DNA of 64,000 nt from Oceanospirillum sp048270425. Lineage in GTDB: Bacteria; Pseudomonadota; Gammaproteobacteria; Pseudomonadales; Halomonadaceae. Position 1 is the stretch's first letter. Every line of letters begins with the position of its first letter. The translations under genes and the position numbers were made by a program. Where the stretch lies: assembly GCA_048270425.1 (NCBI GenBank), contig JBLWSY010000020.1:1-64000 (forward strand), given 5' to 3'. Positions 43,924 to 52,542 of the stretch are shown here, in pieces. The notes beneath the pieces were generated by a model that was given only the letters and a program-made list of their open reading frames with translations, had not been told where the DNA came from and ran no database searches.

Positions 43924-45144
43924 TTAGAGCTGGCTGCGGCCTTTCTGAGCAGCAATACGCATACGCAGTGCGTTCAGCTTGATAAAGCCTTCCGCGTCTT
44001 TCTGGTCGTATGCGCCGGCATCGTCTTCGAAAGTTACGATGTTGCCATCGTACAGACTGTCTGCAGACTCACGACCCACAACGATAACGTTGCCTTTGTA
44101 CAGTTTCACACGTACCACACCGTTCACGTATTCCTGAGACTCATCGATCATGGTCTGCAGCATCTTACGCTCTGCACTCCACCAGTAACCGTTGTAGATC
44201 AGCTCAGCGTATTTCGGCATCAGGCTGTCTTTCAGGTGAGCTGCTTCACGGTCCAGAGTGATGGACTCGATCGCACGGTGCGCTTTCAGGATGATGGTGC
44301 CCCCCGGAGTTTCGTAGCAACCACGGGCTTTCATACCCACGTAACGGTTTTCTACGATGTCTACACGGCCGATACCGTTCTCGCCACCTACTTTGTTCAG
44401 GTAGGTCAGAACAGTGGCAGGGCTCATCTCTTCACCGTTAATCGCAACGATGTCACCTTTCTTGAAGGTCAGATCCAGATAAGTTGCTTCGTCCGGAGCA
44501 CGCTCAGGGCTCACAGACCAACGCCACATATCTTCTTCCGGCTCAGCCATAGGATCTTCCAGAATGCCGCCTTCGTAAGAGATGTGCAGCAGGTTAGCAT
44601 CCATGGAGTAAGGCGACTTCTTCTTGTTAGAAGAGAAATCAACCGGAATGTTGTGGTCTTCACAGTACTTCATCAGGGTGTCACGGGAAGTCAGATCCCA
44701 CTCACGCCAAGGCGCGATCACTTTAACACCTGGTTTCAGAGCGTAAGCACCCATTTCGAAACGAACCTGGTCGTTACCTTTACCGGTTGCACCGTGAGCA
44801 ATCGCGTCAGCACCTGTTTCGTTAGCGATCTCAACCAGACGCTTAGCGATCAGAGGGCGTGCGATAGAGGTACCCAGCAGGTACTCACCTTCATAGATGG
44901 TGTTAGCACGGAACATAGGGAATACGAAATCACGAACGTACTCTTCACGTACGTCTTCGATGTAGATCTCTTTAACACCCAGAGCTTCAGCTTTGGCACG
45001 TGCTGGCTCTACTTCTTCACCCTGACCCAGGTCAGCAGTAAATGTCACTACTTCGGCGTTATATTCGTCCTGTAACCAGCGCACGATTACAGAAGTATCC
45101 AGGCCACCAGAATAGGCCAGTACTACTTTTTTAATGTCTGACAT
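43924..45144 (-). CDS. argG: Argininosuccinate synthase
   Basis: Joins citrulline and aspartate using ATP in arginine synthesis. 406 residues with the PP-loop AYSGGLDTSV near the start, HGATGKGNDQVRFE, and SPYSMDANLLHISYEGGILEDP. The start MSDIKKVVLAYSGG at 45144 matches the family; the 20-codon extension to 45204 has no support. Lies next to motY as in Pseudomonas. Confidence 0.97.
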   Translation of the reverse strand: MSDIKKVVLAYSGGLDTSVIVRWLQDEYNAEVVTFTADLGQGEEVEPARAKAEALGVKEIYIEDVREEYVRDFVFPMFRANTIYEGEYLLGTSIARPLIAKRLVEIANETGADAIAHGATGKGNDQVRFEMGAYALKPGVKVIAPWREWDLTSRDTLMKYCEDHNIPVDFSSNKKKSPYSMDANLLHISYEGGILEDPMAEPEEDMWRWSVSPERAPDEATYLDLTFKKGDIVAINGEEMSPATVLTYLNKVGGENGIGRVDIVENRYVGMKARGCYETPGGTIILKAHRAIESITLDREAAHLKDSLMPKYAELIYNGYWWSAERKMLQTMIDESQEYVNGVVRVKLYKGNVIVVGRESADSLYDGNIVTFEDDAGAYDQKDAEGFIKLNALRMRIAAQKGRSQL

Positions 45145-45228
45145 TGGATGCTCCACGCTGACTAAAACGGCCAGAGACCTCTCTGACCCTATCAATTTTC
45201 TCAATGATCAATCCGGCAGAACAACGAT

Positions 45229-45255
45229 AAACGGCTATCACTGGGATAGCCGTTT
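45229..45255 (-). promoter_or_regulatory. Hairpin in the argG leader
   Basis: AAACGGCTATC (45229-45239) / GATAGCCGTTT (45245-45255), an 11-bp perfect stem with a 5-nt loop, lying 84-111 nt before the argG start on its strand. No U-run follows, so it is not a plain terminator. Confidence 0.5.
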
Positions 45256-45406
45256 CAGGTATTTCGTCTGCCTGAAGAAATTCTTGCGCAATAGTATATA
45301 CGAGTTGAAGAAAAGTTACGATTTGAGAAAAAGCGACACCTCAAAATAAACTTTTTCTCTGACGACCTGCCCCTACAGGCTCAAACCTTTCCCGTTATCA
45401 GAAGGA

Positions 45407-46366
45407 TTATTGCAGCTCGCCGTTAAACTCACCGGTATATTCAGGCTCTGCATTCGGATCACCCGGTGCCAGACCTTCACGCTCTAAGCGGATCGTCACA
45501 CGACGGTTCTTCGCACGATTTGCCTTGGTGGTATTCGGCACAATCGGATAACGCTCACCGTGATAGCGGGCTGTGACCATGGTCTCATCCAGGCCAACGT
45601 CCAACAGATAGTTAAGCACAGTATCGGTTCGCTGCTTGGACAGCTTACGGTTGTCGCGGCGACTACCATAGCTATCGGAATGACCATCCAGGAATACGAA
45701 CTTAACCGAAGGATCGGCCTTTATATAGCGCACAATGAGACTGAGTAGCTCTTTGTCTTCGGCCGTAATATCAAAGCCGCCGCCGGGAAACGTAATAGCA
45801 GAGCGGGCAATCTGGTCAAAATTAACCGGTAACAGCTCACCCCGACAGGCGATGTAGTCAAAGTAAGCCGGCTTGAAATTCAGCGCACTCAAATGGCCAC
45901 GCACCGGCGCATACCGAGAGTCTTTCGGGGTCTGCATAAAGGTAGGGTTCAGACCGCGATTCAGAGATTCAATCATCAGATGCGCCTGAGGTGAATCCAC
46001 ATGTACCCCATCCTCCCCTTCGCCAACCATTACGCGCCCCAGATCCAGAGGCGCATCACCCGGCTTCCACTCAGGTGGCAGAGCCATAAGATCGGCCCGG
46101 CCTTTTCGCAACGGCTGGCCAAGAGGCTCCAGGAAAAACTTGAGATCCTCACCGGAACGATGCTTGAAACGGGCAACACCCATTTCAGGAATAGGGTGAG
46201 TGAGTTCGCAATACAGCGGAGAAGGCTCAGTTGCCTTCCATTCACTGTTACCAATACCGGCGCCATAATCTGCTGCCATCAGCACAGGCGACAACAAAAG
46301 GCCCGAAGCGATAGCCAGCCAGTGTATTCCCCGTGACGTTTTCGCCAGTGACCGAGTAAGCGGCAT
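45407..46366 (-). CDS. motY: Flagellar stator-associated OmpA-family protein MotY
   Basis: 319 residues. Signal peptide (cut after LMA), an N-terminal MotY-type domain (ADYGAGIGNSEWKA) and a C-terminal OmpA peptidoglycan-binding domain (FVFLDGHSDSYGSRRDNRKLSKQR). MotY forms the T-ring that anchors sodium- or proton-driven stators of polar flagella. The ATG at 46366 has AAGGAG ten bases upstream; the TTG at 46375 is too close to it. A sigma-28 promoter lies 43 bp upstream. Location between argG and rnt matches P. aeruginosa PA3526. Confidence 0.9.
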   Translation of the reverse strand: MPLTRSLAKTSRGIHWLAIASGLLLSPVLMAADYGAGIGNSEWKATEPSPLYCELTHPIPEMGVARFKHRSGEDLKFFLEPLGQPLRKGRADLMALPPEWKPGDAPLDLGRVMVGEGEDGVHVDSPQAHLMIESLNRGLNPTFMQTPKDSRYAPVRGHLSALNFKPAYFDYIACRGELLPVNFDQIARSAITFPGGGFDITAEDKELLSLIVRYIKADPSVKFVFLDGHSDSYGSRRDNRKLSKQRTDTVLNYLLDVGLDETMVTARYHGERYPIVPNTTKANRAKNRRVTIRLEREGLAPGDPNAEPEYTGEFNGELQ

Positions 46367-46408
46367 CAGTTGCAATCTCCTTGATTTTTAAGAACTCTCA
46401 TTTTGCCC

Positions 46409-46435
46409 TGATCGGCCTGCAAACTCAAAACTTTA
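46409..46435 (-). promoter_or_regulatory. Sigma-28 (FliA) promoter of motY
   Basis: On the minus strand TAAAGTTT (46435-46428), an 11-bp spacer, then GCCGATCA (46416-46409). The consensus is TAAAGTTT-N11-GCCGATAA, so 15 of 16 positions match at the exact spacing. Confidence 0.88.
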
Positions 46436-46513
46436 GCCTATATCTGACGGTTTGAATCAGTTAACATCTGTCCATCGCACTATTGACCAAACTGGACTAG
46501 GGAGCAAAAGGTC

Positions 46514-47200
46514 TTGGATTCTTTCACATCTGCAGAAGAGCATTTTGGCGACAAACACCCAATGGCCTACCGCTTCCGCGGCTTTCTGCCAGTGGTGGTC
46601 GATGTTGAAACCGCCGGTTTTAACGCCAAAACCGACGCCCTGCTGGAGATTGCAGCAGTAACACTGATGATGGATGAAGACGGGTATCTGCACCCTTACA
46701 ACACCTACTCCTGTCATGTTGAGCCTTTTGAAGGTGCCAATATTGAACAGGCCGCGCTGGACTTTACCAAGATAGATCTGGACAACCCGATCCGTAAAAG
46801 CATGGCGAAGAGTGAACAGCAGGCGCTAGGTGATATTTTTAAGCCTGTGCGTAAAGCCCTGAAAGAGTTCGACTGCACCCGCGCGGTTCTGGTGGGTCAT
46901 AATGCCAGTTTTGATCAGGGATTCGTTAATGCTGCCGTTGAGCGTAGCGGCATTAAGCGCAACCCGTTCCACCCCTTCTCAAGCTTTGATACTGCAACAC
47001 TATCTGGTTTAGCCTATGGTCAAACAGTACTGGCAAAAGCGTGCAAAGTTGCAGGTATCAACTTCGATAACAGTCAGGCACATTCTGCACGTTACGACAC
47101 AGAAAAAACTGCTGAACTGTTCTGCTCCATCGTCAACCGCTGGAAAGAACTGGGTGGCTGGGAACTTGCCGCAGAAGAGCAGCATCGCCTGAGAGACTAA
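46514..47200 (+). CDS. rnt: Ribonuclease T
   Basis: DEDDh 3'-exoribonuclease that trims tRNA and other stable RNA. 228 residues. Exo motifs: VVVDVETAGF, GHNASFD and HSARYDTE. It probably starts at TTG 46514, which has GGGAG nine bases upstream and gives the Pseudomonas-type N-terminal extension ending HPMAYRFRGF; the ATG at 46562 (212 residues, E. coli length) has no ribosome site. Divergent from motY. Confidence 0.93.
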   Translation: MDSFTSAEEHFGDKHPMAYRFRGFLPVVVDVETAGFNAKTDALLEIAAVTLMMDEDGYLHPYNTYSCHVEPFEGANIEQAALDFTKIDLDNPIRKSMAKSEQQALGDIFKPVRKALKEFDCTRAVLVGHNASFDQGFVNAAVERSGIKRNPFHPFSSFDTATLSGLAYGQTVLAKACKVAGINFDNSQAHSARYDTEKTAELFCSIVNRWKELGGWELAAEEQHRLRD

Positions 47201-47240
47201 ACTCGGATTAGGCCTGAACATTTGCCCGCCTCTGAGACAT

Positions 47241-47283
47241 AAAAAATCCCCGACATGTAAAACATGGTCAGGGATTTTTTTAT
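47241..47283. terminator. Terminator between rnt and the peroxiredoxin gene
   Basis: A-run, imperfect stem AAATCCC-GACATGT / ACATGGTC-GGGATTT, then a T-run; between convergent genes. Confidence 0.85.
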
Positions 47284-47342
47284 GGTTAAGCTTACAAGCC
47301 TTTCAAATCGTAAGCTTCACCGCTGTTTTCCGAAAAGGGAAA

Positions 47343-47945
47343 TTACAGCTTGCCAGCTTCGTCAGCCAGGTAAGAAGCAACACCTTCAGGAGATGCAGTC
47401 ATACCTTTGTCACCTTTGTTCCAGCCAGCTGGGCAAACTTCGCCGTGCTCTTCGGTGAACTGCAGCGCGTCAACCAGACGGATCAGCTCGTCCATGTTAC
47501 GGCCCAGAGGCAGGTCGTTAACGATCTGAGAACGTACGTTACCTTCCTGGTCGATCAGGAAAGCGCCACGGAAGGCAACGCCACCGTCAGCTTCAACATC
47601 ATACGCCTGGCAAATTTCGTGTTTAACGTCAGCAACCATGGTGTATTTAACAGGACCGATACCGCCATCGTTGATAGCAGTGTTACGCCATGCGTTGTGA
47701 GTGAACTGAGAATCGATAGATACTGCTACAACTTCAACGTTACGAGCTTTGAACTCGTCCATGCGGTGATCCAGAGCGATCAGCTCAGATGGGCAAACGA
47801 ACGTGAAGTCCAGTGGGTAGAAGAAAACCAGACCATATTTGCCTTTCAGCGCTTCAGTCAGGTTATAGTTTTCAACGATTTCGCCATTACCCAGTACAGC
47901 TGCTGCAGTAAAGTCAGGAGCTTTTTTTCCAACCAATACGCCCAT
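47343..47945 (-). CDS. 2-Cys peroxiredoxin (AhpC/TSA family)
   Basis: Reduces hydrogen peroxide and organic peroxides. 200 residues; peroxidatic C51 in FTFVCPSEL and resolving C171 in EVCPAGWNKG define a typical 2-Cys Prx1-type enzyme. The GGIG loop (94-97) is present. Neighbouring rnt and grxD match the Pseudomonas order PA3528-PA3529-PA3533. GGAG precedes ATG 47945. Confidence 0.95.
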   Translation of the reverse strand: MGVLVGKKAPDFTAAAVLGNGEIVENYNLTEALKGKYGLVFFYPLDFTFVCPSELIALDHRMDEFKARNVEVVAVSIDSQFTHNAWRNTAINDGGIGPVKYTMVADVKHEICQAYDVEADGGVAFRGAFLIDQEGNVRSQIVNDLPLGRNMDELIRLVDALQFTEEHGEVCPAGWNKGDKGMTASPEGVASYLADEAGKL

Positions 47946-47989
47946 TTTAATTCTCCAATTTTTGGGTTGTTTTAATCACAAATCTAAAG

Positions 47990-48029
47990 CAAAAAAATTC
48001 TGACACCCAGAGGTGTCAGAATAAAAAAA
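47990..48029 (-). terminator. Terminator of grxD, before the peroxiredoxin promoter
   Basis: Stem TTCTGACACC / GGTGTCAGAA (47998-48021), loop of four, flanked by A- and T-runs on both sides so it could act in both directions. Confidence 0.88.
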
Positions 48030-48128
48030 CAATATCCACATAGCGTAGATATAGGCATAAATCAGACATTCAAGCCTGATTTATAGACTCAAATGAACAA
48101 CTATCCAGTTATCCAATTGAGCGGATAA

Positions 48129-48449
48129 TCAGGATGCTGCTGCTTCAGAGATCAGCTTTTTCAGCTCACCGGACTGATACATCTCGATGATAATATCGCA
48201 ACCGCCAACCAGCTCGCCTTTAACCCACAGCTGCGGGAACGTCGGCCAGTTTGCATACTTAGGCAGCTCAGCGCGGATATCCGGGTTATCCAAAATATTA
48301 ACAAAAGCGAATTTTTCTTCACAGGCCATCAGTGCCTGAACAGCCTGAGAGGAGAAACCGCACTGTGGCATCTGAGGATTACCCTTCATGTACAGCAGGA
48401 TAGGGTTGTTTTCGATCTGTTCTTTGATGGTATCTAAAGTGGTGCTCAT
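48129..48449 (-). CDS. grxD: Monothiol glutaredoxin 4 (CGFS type)
   Basis: 106 residues with the CGFS motif at 30-33 (PQCGFSSQA) and the glutathione-binding LWVKGELVGGCDI. Carries and transfers [2Fe-2S] clusters; no disulfide reductase role expected. AAGGA precedes the ATG. Confidence 0.95.
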   Translation of the reverse strand: MSTTLDTIKEQIENNPILLYMKGNPQMPQCGFSSQAVQALMACEEKFAFVNILDNPDIRAELPKYANWPTFPQLWVKGELVGGCDIIIEMYQSGELKKLISEAAAS

Positions 48450-48964
48450 GTGCGTTCCTTAAAAACAGGGAAAAGCATTTACGGTATTAACCGACTAATA
48501 CGGTCAATTTTACAGTGCTTCATTCAAAAATACAGCCTCAATAGAGGTTATTCTATTAATCCGACACAGCAGCAGCGTTATCACATTCGTTTTTTCTAAA
48601 GCCAATCGTTTTTTAAAATGCGACTTTATTGACAGCGACAAATTTTGCCTTTAGTTTTACTCTTTTGGTCATCTTCCCGGCAGCAATTCGCTGCCGTTTT
48701 CTGTTTTGGGGCTGCGTTTTTTTTGATCCTTGCTTTCTTTTCCGAGGATAACTGAGCTACCAGAGCCTGCAAATATCTTGCGCGTGATTGAGAAGGCCGA
48801 GAAAAAACGACTTCAGTTACGGGCAACCGTCCGGGCTTCAGGCCTATACCTCCGTCTGAACAAGTACAGACATGGTCCTGAAAGAAAACAAGCTAAAACT
48901 GATTTATCAGGACGCCAATCTTAAATTCCGGTGTCCGTGAACTCTTTTATTGGAATTAGAGAAA
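48450..48964. other. 515-bp intergenic region between grxD and argF
   Basis: The longest gene-free stretch. It holds a hairpin with a T-rich tail (48678-48700) and presumably the promoters of both neighbours. Open frames of about 65 codons exist on both strands but start at non-ATG or weak codons, cross the hairpin and show no family. No ARG box was recognised before argF. Confidence 0.5.
48678..48700 (+). terminator. Orphan terminator-like hairpin before argF
   Basis: CGGCAGC (48678-48684) / GCTGCCG (48690-48696), loop AATTC, followed by TTTTCTGTTTT. No gene ends here on the plus strand, so it may end a short RNA or act as an attenuator. Confidence 0.5.
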
Positions 48965-49885
48965 ATGGCAAGACACTTTTTAACCCTGCTGGATCTGTCT
49001 CCGGAAGAACTCAACTATGTTATCGAGCGGGCGATCACCATTAAAAAAGGCCTGAAGGCTGGTGAAATCTATGAACCGCTGAAAAATAAAGTTTTGGGTA
49101 TGATTTTTGAAAAATCGTCCACCCGAACCCGAGTATCTTTCGAAGCAGGTATGACCCAGTTTGGTGGCAGTGCTATTTTCCTTTCTCCGCGGGATACCCA
49201 ACTGGGCCGTGGTGAGCCGGTTGAAGACAGCGCTCGCGTACTGTCTGAAATGGTTGATGCGGTAATGATCCGTACCTTTGATCACGCACTGGTTGAGCGC
49301 TTTGCGGAGTATTCCAGCGTTCCAGTGATCAACGCGCTAACCGACGACTACCATCCTTGCCAGCTGCTGGCGGATGTGCAGACTTTTGTAGAGCTGCGCG
49401 GCAGCATTCAGGGCAAAACTGTGACTTGGGTGGGGGATGGCAACAACATGTGCAACTCCTATATCAACGCAGCTCAACAATTTGATTTCCAGTTGAATAT
49501 CGCTTGTCCGGAAGGTTTCGAGCCTATGCCAGAGCTGCTGGAAGCTAACAAAGACCGCATCAAAATCTTCCGCAAGCCTGAAGAAGCTGTTGCCGGTTCC
49601 CATCTGGTTGTGACCGATGTCTGGGCCTCCATGGGTCAGGAAGAGGAACAGAAAGAACGCGAGAAAGCCTTTGCCGGTTATCAGGTAACCACTGATATGA
49701 TGAATCTGGCGGATAAAGACGCGCTGTTCATGCACTGCCTGCCAGCACATCGTGGCGAAGAAGTCAGCGCCGAGCTGATGGATGATGACCGCGCCGTAAT
49801 CTGGCAGGAAGCAGGCAACCGTCTGCATGCACAGAAAGCCTTGCTAGAATTCCTGATTCTGGGCAAAATTGAGAATAACTCTTAA
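48965..49885 (+). CDS. argF: Ornithine carbamoyltransferase
   Basis: Makes citrulline from ornithine and carbamoyl phosphate. 306 residues, cytoplasmic trimer type. Carbamoyl-phosphate motif SSTRTR (51-56), HPCQLLADVQT, and HCLPAHRGEEV with the catalytic Cys. ATG 48965 gives the family start; a TTG at 48950 is rejected. Followed by an FbpC-type ATPase as in P. aeruginosa. Confidence 0.97.
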   Translation: MARHFLTLLDLSPEELNYVIERAITIKKGLKAGEIYEPLKNKVLGMIFEKSSTRTRVSFEAGMTQFGGSAIFLSPRDTQLGRGEPVEDSARVLSEMVDAVMIRTFDHALVERFAEYSSVPVINALTDDYHPCQLLADVQTFVELRGSIQGKTVTWVGDGNNMCNSYINAAQQFDFQLNIACPEGFEPMPELLEANKDRIKIFRKPEEAVAGSHLVVTDVWASMGQEEEQKEREKAFAGYQVTTDMMNLADKDALFMHCLPAHRGEEVSAELMDDDRAVIWQEAGNRLHAQKALLEFLILGKIENNS

Positions 49886-49908
49886 TTGCTTTTGCACGGC
49901 AGATTCAC

Positions 49909-49938
49909 AAAAGCCCGGGAGTCATTTCCGGGCTTTTT
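49909..49938 (+). terminator. Terminator after argF
   Basis: Stem AAGCCCGG (49911-49918) / CCGGGCTT (49928-49935) and T-run. Confidence 0.87.
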
Positions 49939-49989
49939 CATTTCAAGCCAAAGCTTATCTGTCCTCTGCCACCCTGTAAGGAACCCTGA

Positions 49990-51081
49990 ATGAGCACTCT
50001 GCTTCAGGTCGACAATATTGAATGCCGCTACGATCAGCTGGTTATCACCCAAGAGATCAGCTTTGCCTTAAATCAGGGCGATATCTGCTGCCTTCTTGGT
50101 CCCAGCGGCTGCGGTAAGACGACACTTTTACGTACCATCGCAGGTTTCGACCCTGTTTATACGGGCTCTATTACTCTGAATGGTGAAACCATCTCCGCGC
50201 CGGGCTTTATGGTGCAGCCGGAAGAACGCCGTATCGGTATGGTCTTTCAGGATTATGCTCTTTTTCCGCACCTGACACTGGCTGAAAACGTTGCCTTTGG
50301 TCTGCGCAAATTCAGCGATTCCGAGCGCAAGCAGCGCGTCGCTGAGATGCTGGATCTGGTTAATATGAGCGATCTGGGTCATCGCTACCCCCACGAACTC
50401 TCCGGTGGTCAGCAGCAGCGTGTTGCACTGGCCCGGGCACTGGCTCCCCGTCCGCAGATGATCCTGCTGGATGAGCCTTTCTCGAATCTGGATTTTGAAC
50501 TGCGTAAGCATTTGGGACTGGAAGTACGACGTATTCTGAAAAGCCTGAACATCAGCGCCATTCTGGTAACTCATGATCAGACAGAAGCTTTTGCGATGGC
50601 AGATTATGTCGGTGTACTGAATCAGGGACGTATGCAGCAGTGGGATACCCCCTACAACCTGTATCACGAGCCCCAGAATCGTTTTGTCGCCAACTTCGTG
50701 GGTCAGGGCTACTTTATCCCCGGCAAACTGCAGAATCACTGCAATGTCACCACCGAGATCGGCACCATCGAAGGCAACCGCGCCTACCCGTGGCAGGACG
50801 GGACACCGGTTGACGTCCTGCTTCGCCCGGATGACATCATTCATAACCCTCAGGGGCCGATTGAGGCTACAGTGGAGCAGTTCACCTTTACCGGCTCAGC
50901 AACACTGTATCGACTGAAGCTGCCATCCGGCCAGGTGGTGGAATCCATGTTCAACAGCCATGCGGAATTCAATATCGGCGATACCGTACACCTGGAGGTT
51001 AAAGCGGATCACCTGATTCTTTTCCCTCAGCCCGGTGCAGAAATTTCTGAACCTTCTGCAGCCCTGGCTAAAGCAAGCTAA
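49990..51081 (+). CDS. ABC transporter ATP-binding protein (FbpC-like)
   Basis: 363 residues. Walker A GPSGCGKTT (37-45), LSGGQQQR, Walker B with DEPFSNLD, and a C-terminal regulatory (TOBE-type) domain after about residue 240. The FbpC/PotA class energises binding-protein-dependent uptake, often ferric iron. No permease or binding-protein gene is adjacent, so it is an orphan ATPase whose partners lie elsewhere. P. aeruginosa has the same argF-ATPase pair. Confidence 0.88.
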   Translation: MSTLLQVDNIECRYDQLVITQEISFALNQGDICCLLGPSGCGKTTLLRTIAGFDPVYTGSITLNGETISAPGFMVQPEERRIGMVFQDYALFPHLTLAENVAFGLRKFSDSERKQRVAEMLDLVNMSDLGHRYPHELSGGQQQRVALARALAPRPQMILLDEPFSNLDFELRKHLGLEVRRILKSLNISAILVTHDQTEAFAMADYVGVLNQGRMQQWDTPYNLYHEPQNRFVANFVGQGYFIPGKLQNHCNVTTEIGTIEGNRAYPWQDGTPVDVLLRPDDIIHNPQGPIEATVEQFTFTGSATLYRLKLPSGQVVESMFNSHAEFNIGDTVHLEVKADHLILFPQPGAEISEPSAALAKAS

Positions 51082-51118
51082 TTCTGCTCAGCCGCTACTT
51101 ACTGCATCAGCAGAAACA

Positions 51119-51157
51119 AAAAACCACTCATATCTCAAATGGATTGAGTGGTTTTTT
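51119..51157. terminator. Terminator between the FbpC-like gene and the DUF4442 gene
   Basis: AAACCACTCA (51121-51130) / TGAGTGGTTT (51145-51154) with a 14-nt loop, A-run and T-run; convergent genes. Confidence 0.85.
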
Positions 51158-51182
51158 ATCATTCGGGAACACACTTCGGGCA

Positions 51183-51734
51183 CTAAGCCCCTGCCTGCTC
51201 GGTGACTTTTTCAGCCTTATCAGCTGATTCAGATTTCTGACCAGATGTCGTTTCGCGCTTTCGGCGAATATAAAGGGTTCGCATCACACGAGCCACCAAC
51301 TCACCCGACTCATCCAGGATCTTAACCTCAAATTCCGGCAGGTATTTCTCCCCAGAAGCCGTCTTCTGACGGATATCCACCAGCATCGTCTGAGAAACCC
51401 TGAACTCAGCACGTACTGTTGAACGCCCCGGTTTAATGTAGTCGATATGCGCAGATTTATCCCAGACCACATAATCCCGCCCTAAGCTTTCTGACAACAT
51501 CAGCATGTAGAAAGGGTCAGTCATCGAATAAAGAGAGCCACCGTAGTGCACGCCAACGTAATTGCGGTTGTACCAGCGTAATTTCATCCGGATACGGGCG
51601 TAGGAGAAGTCCTTTGCTAATACTTCCACTTTGACCCCAGCACCCAACAGAGGTGGCCAAAGGGAGATCCCCCATTTCAAAAATCCAGCTCTCACGATAT
51701 AAAACCTTCTGCGAAAATACCCAAAGCGTGCCAC
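51183..51734 (-). CDS. DUF4442 hotdog-fold protein
   Basis: 183 residues with a central hotdog-type thioesterase-like domain (YVGVHYGGSLYSMTDPFYMLML; HIDYIKPGRSTVRAEF). The family is thought to include acyl-CoA thioesterase-like proteins; activity untested. It starts at GTG 51734 since no earlier ATG exists. The last 25 residues are Lys/Glu/Ser-rich and probably disordered. Confidence 0.75.
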   Translation of the reverse strand: MARFGYFRRRFYIVRAGFLKWGISLWPPLLGAGVKVEVLAKDFSYARIRMKLRWYNRNYVGVHYGGSLYSMTDPFYMLMLSESLGRDYVVWDKSAHIDYIKPGRSTVRAEFRVSQTMLVDIRQKTASGEKYLPEFEVKILDESGELVARVMRTLYIRRKRETTSGQKSESADKAEKVTEQAGA

Positions 51735-51774
51735 GACACGAATTCAAACGAACGTTTGATATTAATACAGCGAT

Positions 51775-51803
51775 AAAAAAAGGAAGGCAAGGCCTTCCTT
51801 TTA
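51775..51803 (-). terminator. Terminator of the 113-residue gene
   Basis: AAGGAAGGC / GCCTTCCTT with two-base spacer; the A-run at 51775-51780 gives a U-run on the minus strand. Confidence 0.85.
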
Positions 51804-51823
51804 AGATTCAGAAAAACAATTGA

Positions 51824-52165
51824 TCAGCTTTTAATATCCAAGAGGTTACCCAGGGATTCCTGATTGGTACGAACTTCCGCCTGCTTGCGTAGCAGATCAT
51901 TCGCCTGATCCTGAATACTGCTGTAAGTGCTCTGCTGCTCAGTAGTCTGAGCAGTCTGTCCAACCTGATCACTTGGAGCAGAGCTGATAGGTACTGCGCC
52001 TTTAACCGCATCCGCTGAAATACCCGCACTGGAGGTTGGCTGCGTTGTGCCGGACTCCTCCTGGCGACTTTCGCTGGCAGCATCCAGACGCTGCTGTGCC
52101 TGATTGTTAGTACCGGCGGCCTGACGGTTAATCAGCGATACCTGTGAAACGGACGATTCAATCAT
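51824..52165 (-). CDS. Hypothetical protein, Ser/Gln/Thr-rich
   Basis: 113 residues, no signal peptide, low complexity in the middle (Ser, Gln, Thr, Ala) with short helical ends (SQVSLINRQAAGTNNQAQQRL; ANDLLRKQAEVRTNQ). Probably intrinsically disordered. A strong GGAGG site precedes ATG 52165, and it is flanked by terminators, supporting a real single gene. No family recognised. Confidence 0.6.
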   Translation of the reverse strand: MIESSVSQVSLINRQAAGTNNQAQQRLDAASESRQEESGTTQPTSSAGISADAVKGAVPISSAPSDQVGQTAQTTEQQSTYSSIQDQANDLLRKQAEVRTNQESLGNLLDIKS

Positions 52166-52177
52166 ATTAGCCTCCAG

Positions 52178-52230
52178 GAAAAATTAAACCCATGTCGTAT
52201 CAGGTAAGACAACTGATACAAACATGGGTT
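52178..52230 (-). terminator. Large hairpin terminator after the CcoM-like gene
   Basis: Two-part stem: AACCCATGT (52187-52195) pairs with ACATGGGTT (52222-52230) and TATCAG (52198-52203) with CTGATA (52213-52218). On the minus strand it is followed by TTTAATTTTT. It lies directly upstream of the next gene's ribosome site, so attenuation is also possible. Confidence 0.7.
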
Positions 52231-52277
52231 CAATATAGTCTCTAACGGTCGCTTCGGAAAGAAAGCAACTGTAAAAA

Positions 52278-52385
52278 TTACTGCTTAGGCTTATCGTTTT
52301 TGATGAAGTAGATCAGACCACCAAAGAATACCAAAGCACCACCGATTACCAGAAGGCTGGCAAATACCGCATCATCCATATACAT
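52278..52385 (-). CDS. Small single-span membrane protein, CcoM-like
   Basis: 35 residues: MYMDDAVFASLL, one hydrophobic helix rich in Gly, Phe and Val, and a polar end KNDKPKQ. The layout (short acidic start, one helix with GG, lysine tail) is that of CcoM, the small accessory subunit of cbb3 cytochrome oxidase in Pseudomonas, which is likewise encoded away from ccoNOQP. GAGG lies eight bases before ATG 52385. Assignment rests on pattern only. Confidence 0.6.
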   Translation of the reverse strand: MYMDDAVFASLLVIGGALVFFGGLIYFIKNDKPKQ

Positions 52386-52542
52386 AGTCATCACCTCAGA
52401 GGGTTTGTTGCATCATTTAACAAATCGCTGGGATCAGATTATCAGGGAGCCAAGGGGGCAAACCCTGCCCCAGATCAAACTAATTAGTCACTTTGTATAT
52501 AGCTGCAGCCCGCATGTGACAAGGGTCAATAAATCAACCCTG

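Noticed and set aside
48626..48826. 66-codon minus-strand frame with a Lys/Cys-rich end between grxD and argF
   Set aside because: It starts at TTG with no near ribosome site and runs through a terminator-like hairpin; the lysine codons come from a T-run on the other strand.
48730..48924. 64-codon plus-strand frame before argF
   Set aside because: No ribosome site, no ATG at a sensible place, and no recognisable family; it overlaps the likely promoter region.
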